This document shows, in pieces, positions 52,188 through 62,890 of a DNA stretch of 64,000 nucleotides. Location: the NCBI GenBank assembly GCA_003250475.1, contig QKGI01000045.1, positions 16,312-80,311 on the forward strand, in the 5' to 3' direction. The notes beneath the pieces are model-generated. The model worked only from the letters and a program-made list of their open reading frames with translations. It did not search any database and had not been told where the DNA came from. The DNA is from Bacteroidota bacterium. Its GTDB lineage: Bacteria; Bacteroidota; Bacteroidia; Bacteroidales; VadinHA17. The first letter of the stretch is position 1. Every line of letters begins with the position of its first letter. A program made the translations under genes and the position numbers.

Positions 52188-53162
52188 ATGTTCACCAGCG
52201 ATTATCTGAGGGAATTGTCAGACAAGGTTATCACCGGACTGGCCTCATCATCTGAGGCAGACAGGCTCTTTGCTCCCGTGAGGTATATAATGTCGATCGG
52301 GGGAAAGAGGCTTAGACCGGTGATGTGCCTGATGGCCTGCAATCTCTTTAAGGATAAGATAGACGAGGCTGTCATGCCGGCGGTGGGCATCGAGGTCTTC
52401 CATAATTTTACCCTGATCCATGACGACATAATTGACGATGCCGGCATGCGCAGAGGCTCACCTACGGTGCACTCCAAATGGGGGTCGCGGCAGGCGATCC
52501 TTTCGGGGGATGCAATGGCTTTCATTGCGGTAGAATGTATCGGCCAGGCTCCGGAGAAAGCACTGGCGAAGACCCTCAGGCTGTTTTACCGGACCGCAAT
52601 AGAGGTATGTACAGGGCAGCAGCTCGACCTGGACTATGAGAAGAAGGGTGTGGTATCGGAAGAAGAATATCTGCGCATGATCGAGCTTAAGACGGCAGTG
52701 CTCATCGCCGCATCGCTAAAGACGGGTGCCATCGTCGGAGAGGCACCGGAAAAAGACCAGGAGCTTCTCTATGAGTTCGGCCGTTGCCTGGGAATAGCAT
52801 TCCAGGTTCAGGATGATGTTCTCGATACTTACGGTGACACCAGGATGTTCGGTAAGAAAACTGGAAGCGATATTGTCGCCAACAAAAAGACCTACCTGCT
52901 GGTCAAAGCTCTTGAGATGGCAGGAGGAGAGAGACTGCGCCAGCTGAGAAAATTGCTTGAAGCAGAAGTTCAGGATCCTGAGGAGAAGGTTACGGAAGTA
53001 AGGAAGATATATGATGAGCTTGAGATACGTCTGCAAGCCGAGAACCTTGCTTACGATTATTTCAACAGGGCTTTCCAGGCCCTTGACCAGGTGTCGGTTA
53101 AAGCCGAACGCAAGGGTGAACTGAAACAGCTGGCAGTGAATCTTATCGGGAGGGTTAAGTGA
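52188..53162 (+). CDS. Polyprenyl synthetase (prenyl diphosphate synthase)
   Basis: A 324-residue isoprenoid chain-elongating enzyme. The first Asp-rich motif is DDIID (79-83) followed by the usual RR region MRRGSPTVH, and the second is DDVLD (209-213) in FQVQDDVLDTYGD. The fifth residue before the first motif is Phe74; an aromatic residue there limits chain length in characterised synthases, so a C15-C20 product seems more likely than C40. It is inserted between atpG (10 bp) and atpD (77 bp) and is co-directional, so it is probably co-transcribed with the ATP synthase. Confidence 0.92.
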   Translation: MFTSDYLRELSDKVITGLASSSEADRLFAPVRYIMSIGGKRLRPVMCLMACNLFKDKIDEAVMPAVGIEVFHNFTLIHDDIIDDAGMRRGSPTVHSKWGSRQAILSGDAMAFIAVECIGQAPEKALAKTLRLFYRTAIEVCTGQQLDLDYEKKGVVSEEEYLRMIELKTAVLIAASLKTGAIVGEAPEKDQELLYEFGRCLGIAFQVQDDVLDTYGDTRMFGKKTGSDIVANKKTYLLVKALEMAGGERLRQLRKLLEAEVQDPEEKVTEVRKIYDELEIRLQAENLAYDYFNRAFQALDQVSVKAERKGELKQLAVNLIGRVK

Positions 53163-53230
53163 AATGTGACGCTGCCGGCGGAGGAGAGAAGAGATTATTA
53201 ATAAAGGAAATACTTTGAAATACATTATAA

Positions 53231-54748
<1,518 letters not shown>

Positions 54749-54767
54749 AGCCAAAAAACAACAGGAA

Positions 54768-55019
54768 GTGAATATTGAGATTATCACACCGGACAAAAAA
54801 ATATATGCCGGCGATATACGCTCGGTAAGAGTACCCGGCAGAAAGGGGTCGTTCCAGGTGCTCAAGGATCATGCTCCGATCATTTCAACCCTTGAGGCAG
54901 GCCCGGTGATCATTGCTGATGAACAGGGTGGTGAGGTGAGGTTTGATATCTCCGGCGGCGTGATAGAAGTGAAGAAGAACAGGATCATTCTTCTTGCCGA
55001 CGCTGTCATCCAAAGCTGA
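54768..55019 (+). CDS. atpC: ATP synthase F1 subunit epsilon (short form)
   Basis: An 83-residue epsilon (starting at GTG 54768, giving NIEIITPDKKIYAGDIRSV) consisting only of the N-terminal beta-sandwich; the C-terminal two-helix domain that inhibits ATP hydrolysis in E. coli (138 residues) is absent. A TTG at 54732 would add 12 Lys/Gln-rich residues and overlap atpD; no ATG exists. The stop overlaps the next start in TGATG. Confidence 0.88.
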   Translation: MNIEIITPDKKIYAGDIRSVRVPGRKGSFQVLKDHAPIISTLEAGPVIIADEQGGEVRFDISGGVIEVKKNRIILLADAVIQS

Positions 55020-56467
55020 TGCTGATGGACAGTGACGAGTTCCGTAAATACGGTCACGAGATTGTCGAGTGGATTGCCCGGTATTATGAGACCGTGGAGA
55101 ACATGCCCGTCAAGGCACGCACTGCCCCGGGAGAGGTAAAAGGTGCCCTTCCGGCGATACCACCCACGGGAAGCGAATCATTTGATCTCTTCCTGAAGGA
55201 CTTTGATGAGATCATCATGCCTGGAATAACCCACTGGCAGAGCCCCAGCTTCTTTGCCTATTTCCCTGCAAACAGCAGTCCGCCATCTGTTCTTGCCGAG
55301 ATGCTTACAGCAGCCCTGGGAGCCCAGTGCATGATATGGGAGACTTCGCCGGCTGCTACTGAGCTGGAAGAGAGGATGATGGAATGGCTACGGGGGATGA
55401 CCGGTCTTCCTTCATCGTTCGAGGGGGTCATTCAGGACAGCGCATCGTCGGCTACACTTGCAGCCCTTATCACCGCACGGGAGAGAGCGACACAATTCAT
55501 GTCGAACAGCAGGGGACTCTCTGAGGCCGGAAGGCTTCGGGTCTACGCATCGACACAGGCGCACTCCTCAGTGGAGAAAGGAGCCGGGGTGGCAGGTTTC
55601 GGGAGGGAGAACCTTGTGAGGATACCTGTTAACAGCGATTTCTCAATGGATCCCGGAGCACTGAAGCAGGCCATAGAAGAAGATATCTCTGCCGGGTATG
55701 TTCCCTGCTGTGTGGTTGCTACAATGGGCACAACAGGCGTAACGGCCGTTGACCCGCTGCGCCCTGTGGGCGAGATCTGCCGGGAGAAGAACATATGGCT
55801 TCATGTGGATGGTGCACTGGGAGGTACTGCCCTGCTGCTACCGGAGATGAGATGGATGGCTGACGGAATGGAATATGTCGATTCCATCGTCTTCAACCCC
55901 CATAAGTGGATGTTTACAAATTTTGACTGCTCGGCATATTTTGTGCGTGATGCTGCCGGGCTGATCCGTACTTTCGAAATTCTGCCTGAATACCTCAGGA
56001 CACGTACAAGAGGGTTGGTCAATGATTACCGCGACTGGGGAATACCGCTAGGCAGGAGGTTCAGGGCCCTCAAGCTGTGGGCTGTCATACGCACTTATGG
56101 CGTTGAGAGACTGCAGTCGATGATACGTGAACATATACGACTGGCAAAGATGCTGGCGCAACTGATAGAATCGGAAAGGAACTTTATTCTTATGGCTCCC
56201 GTTCATCTGAACACTGTCTGTTTCAGGTATCTGCCCGAGGGGATTAGTGCTGATGAGGCTGACGGGCTGAACGAGAGAATCAACCATGCACTCAATGACA
56301 CCGGTAAGATTTATCTGACGCACACCAGGGTTGACGGCAGGTATGTCATGCGCATGGTGACAGCACAGACAAACGTTGAAGAAAAGCATGTCCTGCGGGC
56401 GTGGGCTATGATAAAGGAATATGCGTCAGCGCTCTCTTCCAAGGACGGTGCCGTAGATGTTGACTGA
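55019..56467 (+). CDS. PLP-dependent decarboxylase (aromatic L-amino-acid decarboxylase family)
   Basis: A 482-residue fold-type I group II decarboxylase. Lys296 in NPHKWMFTNFDCSA should bind PLP, with the Asp of HVDGALGG pairing with the pyridine ring; the N-terminal part (YFPANSSPPSVLAEML) and TSPAATELEERM are typical. The usual HVDAAYAG reads HVDGALGG, so substrate specificity is unclear; Trp, Phe or Tyr decarboxylation is the family precedent. It is translationally coupled to atpC. Its last 42 bp overlap the convergent protease gene. Confidence 0.9.
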   Translation: MLMDSDEFRKYGHEIVEWIARYYETVENMPVKARTAPGEVKGALPAIPPTGSESFDLFLKDFDEIIMPGITHWQSPSFFAYFPANSSPPSVLAEMLTAALGAQCMIWETSPAATELEERMMEWLRGMTGLPSSFEGVIQDSASSATLAALITARERATQFMSNSRGLSEAGRLRVYASTQAHSSVEKGAGVAGFGRENLVRIPVNSDFSMDPGALKQAIEEDISAGYVPCCVVATMGTTGVTAVDPLRPVGEICREKNIWLHVDGALGGTALLLPEMRWMADGMEYVDSIVFNPHKWMFTNFDCSAYFVRDAAGLIRTFEILPEYLRTRTRGLVNDYRDWGIPLGRRFRALKLWAVIRTYGVERLQSMIREHIRLAKMLAQLIESERNFILMAPVHLNTVCFRYLPEGISADEADGLNERINHALNDTGKIYLTHTRVDGRYVMRMVTAQTNVEEKHVLRAWAMIKEYASALSSKDGAVDVD

Positions 56468-59293
56468 AAACACTGCGTTGACAAAAAACCGCTGTTCTCC
56501 GGGAACATAGCCGGCCCCTGCCCCGGCGCTTATCTCAAACGGGAACCTGAGTACATAAAAATCGGCCAGCAGTTCCCCTCCTGCGGAGCTGAATACCGAG
56601 AGACCGTTTATGTAGGCATGGCTATCATAATCAAAGGTCCCGAGGCTTCTGCTGTGATCGTAAAAAAGTGATCCCCGGATTCTTTTCAGGTATAAAAGAC
56701 TGCCTGCCGCCAGATCAGGATAGAACAGGGGCATGGTATAATCGGCCGACAGTGACAGAAGCTTTTCTGAGATCATGTCTTTGTTGAATCCCCTTGGCCA
56801 GGCAATGTTGTTCCTGTAGATCAGGTTGCGGACGGGCGACTGGTTCTCGTAACCGGCTTTAAGCACAAGACTGTGATTGGCTGCCACCCCGGGGAAGAAG
56901 AAAATGCTCCTGGCATACCTCCTGGTGCCGTAAAGGTCACTGTCCCATGGTGCTGCGGTAAGCCTCACATCAATGACCTGTCCCCACCTGGGGTTTATGT
57001 CACGGTAGGCCGTACGAAAGGTATTTGAGAAGTACAGTCTGCCGGTAAGATTGAAAAGGTCCCTGTCATAACTGCTGATGTCAGATATATATGTGTATCT
57101 GTTATTGTAATTAATGTATAATGCCGGCATCAGCAGTTGCCTGAACTTACCGCGGGCAAACCACAACTGGTCATAGACACTGACATTCAGCTGCAGGTTT
57201 CTGCCGAGATCATCCGGCAAGGGCCTGGTGACAGTATCGGTTGATACAACCTGGTTTCCTCCCCAGGTTACCTCTGCTTCTATTACCGGGTGCCACCCGC
57301 TCCATTTGATGCCTGAATGAAGGTAATGGCTTCCACCGCTGTATTCATACCCGGCAGTGGCAATAAGGGTGCTCAGGTGGTTCTGCGACATCAGGGTCAC
57401 CCCCGGTCTGATGGCTGTCGGGTCGGTTTTGATCTCGTCTATATCGCCGTAAAAGGGAAACCAGCTGTGGAAATTAAACAGGTGTGCGATCTTCCTGTAA
57501 GGAGTCGGTTCAAAATTCATTGACCCGGCCTGAGCCTCATCCACTCCGTCATGAGGCAGTGGAGCAGGATCCGGTATAGTACCGTACATGCCTCCGCCTG
57601 CCGCCCCGGCTGAAGCTCCTTTGTCTGACGATGCTATGACAAAACCTTTAATACTGTAATCAGAAAAGAAAATTTTATTGCCGGTGACAGAAAATCCGGA
57701 GATGCCGAAACGCGACCCTGTAACCCTGGTGAGCAGTGTGTCGCCTGTCAGGCGGTAGATATTATCCGAACCGTCCCCCTGGGCAAGGTAAAAAAGGGTA
57801 TCATTGACAAGTTCGGCCTGTATGATATCCGTAACGCTTTCCGGCACGTAAATCTTCCACCGTTTTCCCGTAGGCCGGTAACTTCTTACTCCCTCACCCT
57901 TATCTGTGAGGGTGACAACCGTCACCTCCCTGCCGTCAGATGACCAGGAAGGACGCTGAAGTATCAGGTTGCCAGGGGGTGTCACATCCATCAGTACCTC
58001 TCCCGTGAATGCATCGAGAAACACCATCGAACAGCGGAGGTCGGGCGTTGTTGAGACGGCAACGACCGTTTTACCGTCAGGGGAGAGGTCGGGGGCGGCA
58101 TATCTTGTACGCCTTGTCAGCTGTGTCACTTTGCCGTCGGAGAGATCCAGCTTCTTTATAACCGAATAATCACGATTCTCCCAGCGGATATCAGGATGCA
58201 GTTCAGCCCAGACCAGGGTGCTGTCAGCGAAGGAAAAGATATAGGGATAAATATACCCGGTGGTGGTCAGTACCCGTTCTGTGCCTTTTACTGTATCCGT
58301 CAGAACAAACCGTGAGGGAGCTGCCATGGATGTCCTCAGGGATACAATGCCTCCTCCCCCTGTTGCATAAGGCAAGAAGTGGTTTACATAATCTCGGGAC
58401 CTGCTTACGTTAAGTGCCGGGTAATCAATGCAGCCCGGAGGGTCCTCCTCCTCCCACCTTTTTTCAAGAGAGGCAAAGGCCGAGTCGTACAATCTCTTTT
58501 TGGTAAGCCCTGTCTCATCCCTCAGGCTTTTGTTGACTGGATTGAACGGGTAACCTGAAGATACCCTGTTCATTACCCTCCCCCATGCTTCTTTGTCCAT
58601 GGTTCGGAGGTGGTTCATCATCAGGTATCCGAAGACATAATGATCAGGTGTAAAACTCCTGAATGAACCGGCTATCATTTTGTCATATTTGTATATACCC
58701 CTTGTGCTGACAGCCAGGGCCCTTGCACCCTGGGTAAAGGCATTGCTACGGCCTCTTCCCGACAACCCGGTGACTGTTTCTGCATATACGGCATCGCCCT
58801 CGAAGGCCCATAAAGGAATCTCAAGTGCGCTCAGGCCGACAGCCTGTTCTCCGACAAGATACCTGAGTATCCTGCCGGCTCCTTTCTGGTTGAGGGATGA
58901 TAGTTGAAGAAGGTGAGTTGTTTCATGAACGGTGAGTTGTACTTCGGGGAGCATTGGCAAATTATCCTGACCGGGAAGGGGAAAGAGCTCCATCCTGCGG
59001 GGTGCCCAGCTGACATACCCGTTTGACTGCATCGAGTGGCTGTGAATTATCACAGGGATACGGATTTGTGTACCGGGATACAGAACAGACAGGCTGTTGT
59101 ATGATTGCTCAAGCAACCGCGCATACTGCGTTGCACTGCTGCTGAAATCAACGGGGTAGATGATACGGAAATGGGGTGTGCGAATCTGTTCCCACCTGAG
59201 CGAAGCAGGATCCTGCCCTGTGTCATAATACTGTGCTCCGGCCCTGGTAAAAGCCAGCAGGCTCATTAAGAGCAAAATAGTGTATTTCTTCAT
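56426..59293 (-). CDS. Surface protease: gluzincin domain, TolB-like propeller and outer-membrane barrel
   Basis: A 955-residue exported protein. Signal peptide (about 1-20, ending TRAGAQ), then a peptidase-MA-like domain with HETTH (His123, Glu124, His127) and a third ligand candidate Glu165 in WAFEGDAVYAET, then a beta-propeller with PD40/TolB-like units (LSPDGKTVVAVS, WSSDGREVTVV; about 330-560), then a C-terminal region (about 620-955) of beta-barrel strands ending VFSVNIYGTVLG. I infer a barrel-anchored protease on the cell surface. The ATG at 59293 is chosen because a -7 element (59309-59316) lies upstream of it. Its 3' end overlaps the PLP decarboxylase gene by 42 bp. Confidence 0.82.
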   Translation of the reverse strand: MKKYTILLLMSLLAFTRAGAQYYDTGQDPASLRWEQIRTPHFRIIYPVDFSSSATQYARLLEQSYNSLSVLYPGTQIRIPVIIHSHSMQSNGYVSWAPRRMELFPLPGQDNLPMLPEVQLTVHETTHLLQLSSLNQKGAGRILRYLVGEQAVGLSALEIPLWAFEGDAVYAETVTGLSGRGRSNAFTQGARALAVSTRGIYKYDKMIAGSFRSFTPDHYVFGYLMMNHLRTMDKEAWGRVMNRVSSGYPFNPVNKSLRDETGLTKKRLYDSAFASLEKRWEEEDPPGCIDYPALNVSRSRDYVNHFLPYATGGGGIVSLRTSMAAPSRFVLTDTVKGTERVLTTTGYIYPYIFSFADSTLVWAELHPDIRWENRDYSVIKKLDLSDGKVTQLTRRTRYAAPDLSPDGKTVVAVSTTPDLRCSMVFLDAFTGEVLMDVTPPGNLILQRPSWSSDGREVTVVTLTDKGEGVRSYRPTGKRWKIYVPESVTDIIQAELVNDTLFYLAQGDGSDNIYRLTGDTLLTRVTGSRFGISGFSVTGNKIFFSDYSIKGFVIASSDKGASAGAAGGGMYGTIPDPAPLPHDGVDEAQAGSMNFEPTPYRKIAHLFNFHSWFPFYGDIDEIKTDPTAIRPGVTLMSQNHLSTLIATAGYEYSGGSHYLHSGIKWSGWHPVIEAEVTWGGNQVVSTDTVTRPLPDDLGRNLQLNVSVYDQLWFARGKFRQLLMPALYINYNNRYTYISDISSYDRDLFNLTGRLYFSNTFRTAYRDINPRWGQVIDVRLTAAPWDSDLYGTRRYARSIFFFPGVAANHSLVLKAGYENQSPVRNLIYRNNIAWPRGFNKDMISEKLLSLSADYTMPLFYPDLAAGSLLYLKRIRGSLFYDHSRSLGTFDYDSHAYINGLSVFSSAGGELLADFYVLRFPFEISAGAGAGYVPGEQRFFVNAVFSVNIYGTVLGRER

Positions 59294-59308
59294 TAAGGGC
59301 AGTTTGCC

Positions 59309-59316
59309 CAAAAATA
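59309..59316 (-). promoter_or_regulatory. -7 element of the surface protease gene
   Basis: TATTTTTG on the minus strand, a perfect TAnnTTTG match 16 bp before the chosen ATG; it would lie inside the gene if the earlier ATG at 59320 were used. Confidence 0.5.
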
Positions 59317-59401
59317 CCAAAATTGGCCGAGATCTTCCGCTTCAGTGTAAAATCTTATTATTTTCGTACGGAATATCAATGGAACGGTAATACGAAAGGT
59401 T

Positions 59402-62400
59402 ATGACTAAGAAATTCAGGCTTTGGGATAATATTCTCGGGTGGATGGTTTTTGCTGTTGCTGCAGTTACCTACCTGATGACTATTGAGCCAACGACAAGT
59501 CTGTGGGATTGCAGTGAATTTATCGCCTCTTCCTTTAAGCTTGAAGTAGGTCACCCACCGGGAGCTCCCCTGTTCATGATCCTTGGCAGGTTCTTTGCAA
59601 ACTTCGCCGGTGGCGATGTCTCAAAGGTTGCCATGATGATCAATGCGATGTCAGGGCTGGCAAGCGCACTCACTATCCTTTTTCTTTTCTGGACTGTCAC
59701 CCATCTTGCACGCAGGATCATCCTAAAACAGGAGTCTGATTACACCGCCGGAAAGATAATAGCTGTCCTTGGAGCCGGCCTCACCGGGTCCCTGGCATAT
59801 GCATTCTCTGACACCTTCTGGTTTTCTGCCGTGGAGGGAGAGGTATACGCTACATCATCGCTCTTCACTGCCGTGGTCTTCTGGGCCATTCTCAAGTGGG
59901 AGGATGTGGCTGACGAACCTCACGCCGATCGCTGGATCATGCTGATCGCCCTGATGATGGGCCTGTCCATCGGGGTTCACCTCCTGAACCTGCTGGCTAT
60001 ACCTGCAATAGTCTTTGTATGGTATTTCCGTAAACATGCCTTTTCCTGGAAAGGGTTCACTGCTTCACTGGTAGTATCTGTTGTACTGCTTGTACTTATA
60101 ATGTACGGCATTATCCCCGGCATCTTCAGGATAACATCAAAGTTTGAACTGTTCTTTGTCAACAGCCTCGGCATGCCGTTTAACAGTGGAATGTACATAC
60201 ACCTTATCCTCTTTGTTGCAGCTCTACTTCTTTCAGTCTGGTATACATTCGCACACCAGGACAAAAGGAGGGGATTCCTGCTTGCAGGCCTTGCCCTGCT
60301 TCTGTCCGGGATATGGCTTCTGACAGAATCACTGCTGATGAACCTGGTCATTCTTGCTGCCATATTATATGGTGCCTGGTATATGTCGACCCGCAGCACG
60401 ATGGTATTGAATACCATTATGACGGCAATGATGGTGATAATGATCGGTTACTCAAGCTTCGCGACCATCGTTATCCGTTCAACGGCAAATCCGCCGATGA
60501 ATGAGAACAATCCCTCCAACCCCTTCGCACTGCTCTATTATCTTAACCGTGAACAGTACGGGCAGCGTCCATTGTTCTATGGCCCTTATTACAATGCTCC
60601 CGTAACCGATTATGTAAAAGGGAAGCCTACATATAATCCAGTTGACGGTAAATATATTATCACCAACCGTGAGACGGTAAGGGAGTATGACGAACGGTTC
60701 ATGACACTTTTTCCACGAATGTGGAGCGATTCACCCGATCATGTAAGGGAATATGAGGCATATGCCGGGAACGGGGGCAGACCCGTCAGGATAACCGACC
60801 CACAGACAGGTGAAGCCAAAACCATACGAGTGCCCACCTTCGGCCAGAACCTGAAGTACATGTTCGGGTATCAGCTGGGGTTCATGTATTTCAGGTATTT
60901 CATGTGGAACTTCAGCGGCCGGCAGAATGACACCCAGAGTTATGGCGGGCCGTTGAATGGCAACTGGATTACCGGCATTGAATTTATTGATGCCCCGCGC
61001 ACCGGCTCCATCAAAGGGATGCCTGATGATATGAAAAACGCCCCGTCACGCAATACATATTTCCTGTTACCCCTGTTACTGGGACTCATCGGTTTTTTGT
61101 GGCATTTCAACCGTGACGTGCGCAACTGGTGGATAGTACTTCTTCTGTTCATAATGACAGGGATCGCTATTGTGATATACCTGAATCAGTATCCCAACCA
61201 GCCCAGGGAGCGTGACTATGCTTATGCGGCTTCGTTCTATGCCTTTACAATCTGGATAGGACTGGGAGTCCTGGCTCTCTTCGAACTGCTCAGGAAGCTT
61301 GCGGGAGAAACCCCGGCAGCCGTCATTGCCTCATTGCTTACGTTTGCTGCTGTGCCTGCGCTCATGGGCGCGGAAAACTGGGATGATCACGACAGGTCCG
61401 GCAGGTACCTGGCCCGTGATGTAGCCTTCAACTATCTTAATACCTGTGCACCCAATGCCATCCTCTTCACAGGAGGTGACAACGACACCTTCCCGTTGTG
61501 GTATGCACAGGAGGTTGAGGGTATGCGTACCGATGTCAGGGTCTGTAATATGATGTTAATGAACACTGACTGGTATATTGATCAGATGAAGTCAAAGACC
61601 TATCAGTCAGAACCACTGCCTATAAGTCTTCCGAAGGATCTCTATTATGACGGTGTCAATAACCAGGTTGCCGTATTTGAGCGCATAAAGGAGCCGGCAA
61701 CTGCCAGGGAGGTGATGAAGTTCATCAGCAGCGGCAACGAAGTATCCAAACTCTCACTATATGGTGAGGATATATGGTACATACCTACCCGGACCGTGCG
61801 AATACCTGTGGATGCAGCCAAAGTGGTTGCCAACGGTACTGTCAGGCCTGAGGATGCAGACAAAATTGTGCCCTATATAGATATTAACCTCAAAGGGTCA
61901 TGGATACTGAAGAACCAGTTGTTGTTGATAGACATTCTTGCCCATAACGACTGGGACAGGCCCATCTATTTTGTGTCAGGTCAGCAGGATGATGCCATGG
62001 GCCTGGAGGAGTACTTCCAGCTTGAGGGCCAGGCTTACAGGCTGGTGCCGGTAAAAGGAGTAAATAAGGGATGGTTTGAATATGGCCGCATTGATACCGA
62101 TATCCTGTATGAAAATATGATGAACCGGTTTGTCTGGCAGGGTGCAGCAGATAAGGATGTATATATCGATTACTACCATACCCGCACCCTGACCGTCATC
62201 AGGGCCCGTCTCAACTATGCAAAGCTTTCAAAGGCACTCTCAGCCGAGGGTGATACTGTCAGGGCCACTGCAGTCCTCGACAGGTGCCTGGAGCTCTTCC
62301 CCGTTTCAAAACTAGGATATGATTTCTATTTCGGAGACATAATATCAGCCTGTTTTGATGCAGGGGAGAGAGAGAAGGGGATATCCCTCTCACGTGATCT

Positions 62401-62608
62401 TACCGGCTATTACTTTGAGCATACTGCCTACCTTCTTGATCAGAAACCATATGTAGCATTAAACTCCGAACAGGAGATAGCCAACGGCCTGCAGATGATT
62501 GCCCAGGCTATGCGGATATGCTTTGACAGGGGAGAGACCGATGTTGCCGAGGAGATAAACGGTAAGTATAACGAACTGTATGCCAGGTATGTATCAATGA
62601 GGCAGTAA
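59402..62608 (+). CDS. DUF2723 GT-C-type membrane glycosyltransferase with TPR-like tail
   Basis: A 1068-residue membrane protein. About 13 TM helices in the first 660 residues belong to a GT-C fold with the DUF2723 signature WDCSEFIASSFKLEVGHPPG near 35-54, where the Asp and Glu are the expected catalytic carboxylates. The remaining 400 residues are extracytoplasmic, with DRPIYFVSGQQDDAMG and a C-terminal helical, TPR-like tail. Human TMEM260, with the same domain, is a protein O-mannosyltransferase. A role in O-glycosylation of exported proteins is inferred. It is monocistronic. Confidence 0.88.
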   Translation: MTKKFRLWDNILGWMVFAVAAVTYLMTIEPTTSLWDCSEFIASSFKLEVGHPPGAPLFMILGRFFANFAGGDVSKVAMMINAMSGLASALTILFLFWTVTHLARRIILKQESDYTAGKIIAVLGAGLTGSLAYAFSDTFWFSAVEGEVYATSSLFTAVVFWAILKWEDVADEPHADRWIMLIALMMGLSIGVHLLNLLAIPAIVFVWYFRKHAFSWKGFTASLVVSVVLLVLIMYGIIPGIFRITSKFELFFVNSLGMPFNSGMYIHLILFVAALLLSVWYTFAHQDKRRGFLLAGLALLLSGIWLLTESLLMNLVILAAILYGAWYMSTRSTMVLNTIMTAMMVIMIGYSSFATIVIRSTANPPMNENNPSNPFALLYYLNREQYGQRPLFYGPYYNAPVTDYVKGKPTYNPVDGKYIITNRETVREYDERFMTLFPRMWSDSPDHVREYEAYAGNGGRPVRITDPQTGEAKTIRVPTFGQNLKYMFGYQLGFMYFRYFMWNFSGRQNDTQSYGGPLNGNWITGIEFIDAPRTGSIKGMPDDMKNAPSRNTYFLLPLLLGLIGFLWHFNRDVRNWWIVLLLFIMTGIAIVIYLNQYPNQPRERDYAYAASFYAFTIWIGLGVLALFELLRKLAGETPAAVIASLLTFAAVPALMGAENWDDHDRSGRYLARDVAFNYLNTCAPNAILFTGGDNDTFPLWYAQEVEGMRTDVRVCNMMLMNTDWYIDQMKSKTYQSEPLPISLPKDLYYDGVNNQVAVFERIKEPATAREVMKFISSGNEVSKLSLYGEDIWYIPTRTVRIPVDAAKVVANGTVRPEDADKIVPYIDINLKGSWILKNQLLLIDILAHNDWDRPIYFVSGQQDDAMGLEEYFQLEGQAYRLVPVKGVNKGWFEYGRIDTDILYENMMNRFVWQGAADKDVYIDYYHTRTLTVIRARLNYAKLSKALSAEGDTVRATAVLDRCLELFPVSKLGYDFYFGDIISACFDAGEREKGISLSRDLTGYYFEHTAYLLDQKPYVALNSEQEIANGLQMIAQAMRICFDRGETDVAEEINGKYNELYARYVSMRQ

Positions 62609-62663
62609 AGGCCAGGAGACTGAAGCACAAATAAGAAGACTCCTGATGACTGGTGCCCATACG

Positions 62664-62727
62664 GACTGAATGACTGCAAGACTGCAAGACCGCATGACCG
62701 CACGACTGCAAGACAGACCTTCAGACC
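62664..62727. repeat. 8-bp tandem repeat array A
   Basis: Eight consecutive 8-bp units in register: GACTGAAT, GACTGCAA, GACTGCAA, GACCGCAT, GACCGCAC, GACTGCAA, GACAGACC, TTCAGACC. It lies in the 282-bp gap between the DUF2723 gene and the receiver gene, which holds no supported reading frame. Array B has the same order of unit types. Confidence 0.85.
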
Positions 62728-62742
62728 GGGCCGAGCGTTAAG

Positions 62743-62774
62743 AAATGATCCGCCAGCTGGCGGATGGGTCATTT
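62743..62774. repeat. Palindrome ATCCGCCAGCTGGCGGAT with outer AAATGA/TCATTT arms
   Basis: A perfect 18-bp palindrome at 62748-62765, enclosed by AAATGA (62743-62748) and TCATTT (62769-62774). It lies between the two 8-bp repeat arrays. The T-run after it is short (TTTT). It resembles dispersed REP-like hairpins rather than a plain terminator. Confidence 0.75.
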
Positions 62775-62808
62775 TAGCAAAGGCGCCAGACTGCAGGGTT
62801 AGCAAACG

Positions 62809-62880
62809 GACTGCAAGACTGCAAGACCGCAAGACCGCAAGACAGACCTTCAGACCTCAGACCTTCAGACCTTCAGACCC
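62809..62880. repeat. 8-bp tandem repeat array B
   Basis: Units in register: GACTGCAA twice, GACCGCAA twice, GACAGACC, TTCAGACC, a 7-bp TCAGACC, TTCAGACC twice. One isolated unit, GACTGCAG, is at 62789-62796. The order GACYGCAN units, then GACAGACC, then TTCAGACC units repeats that of array A. It ends 11 bp before the stop of the receiver gene. Confidence 0.85.
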
Positions 62881-62890
62881 AAACACAGAG

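Noticed and set aside
62664-62880. CRISPR array
   Set aside because: The units are 8 bp and contiguous, with no unique spacers of 25-40 bp and no cas genes.
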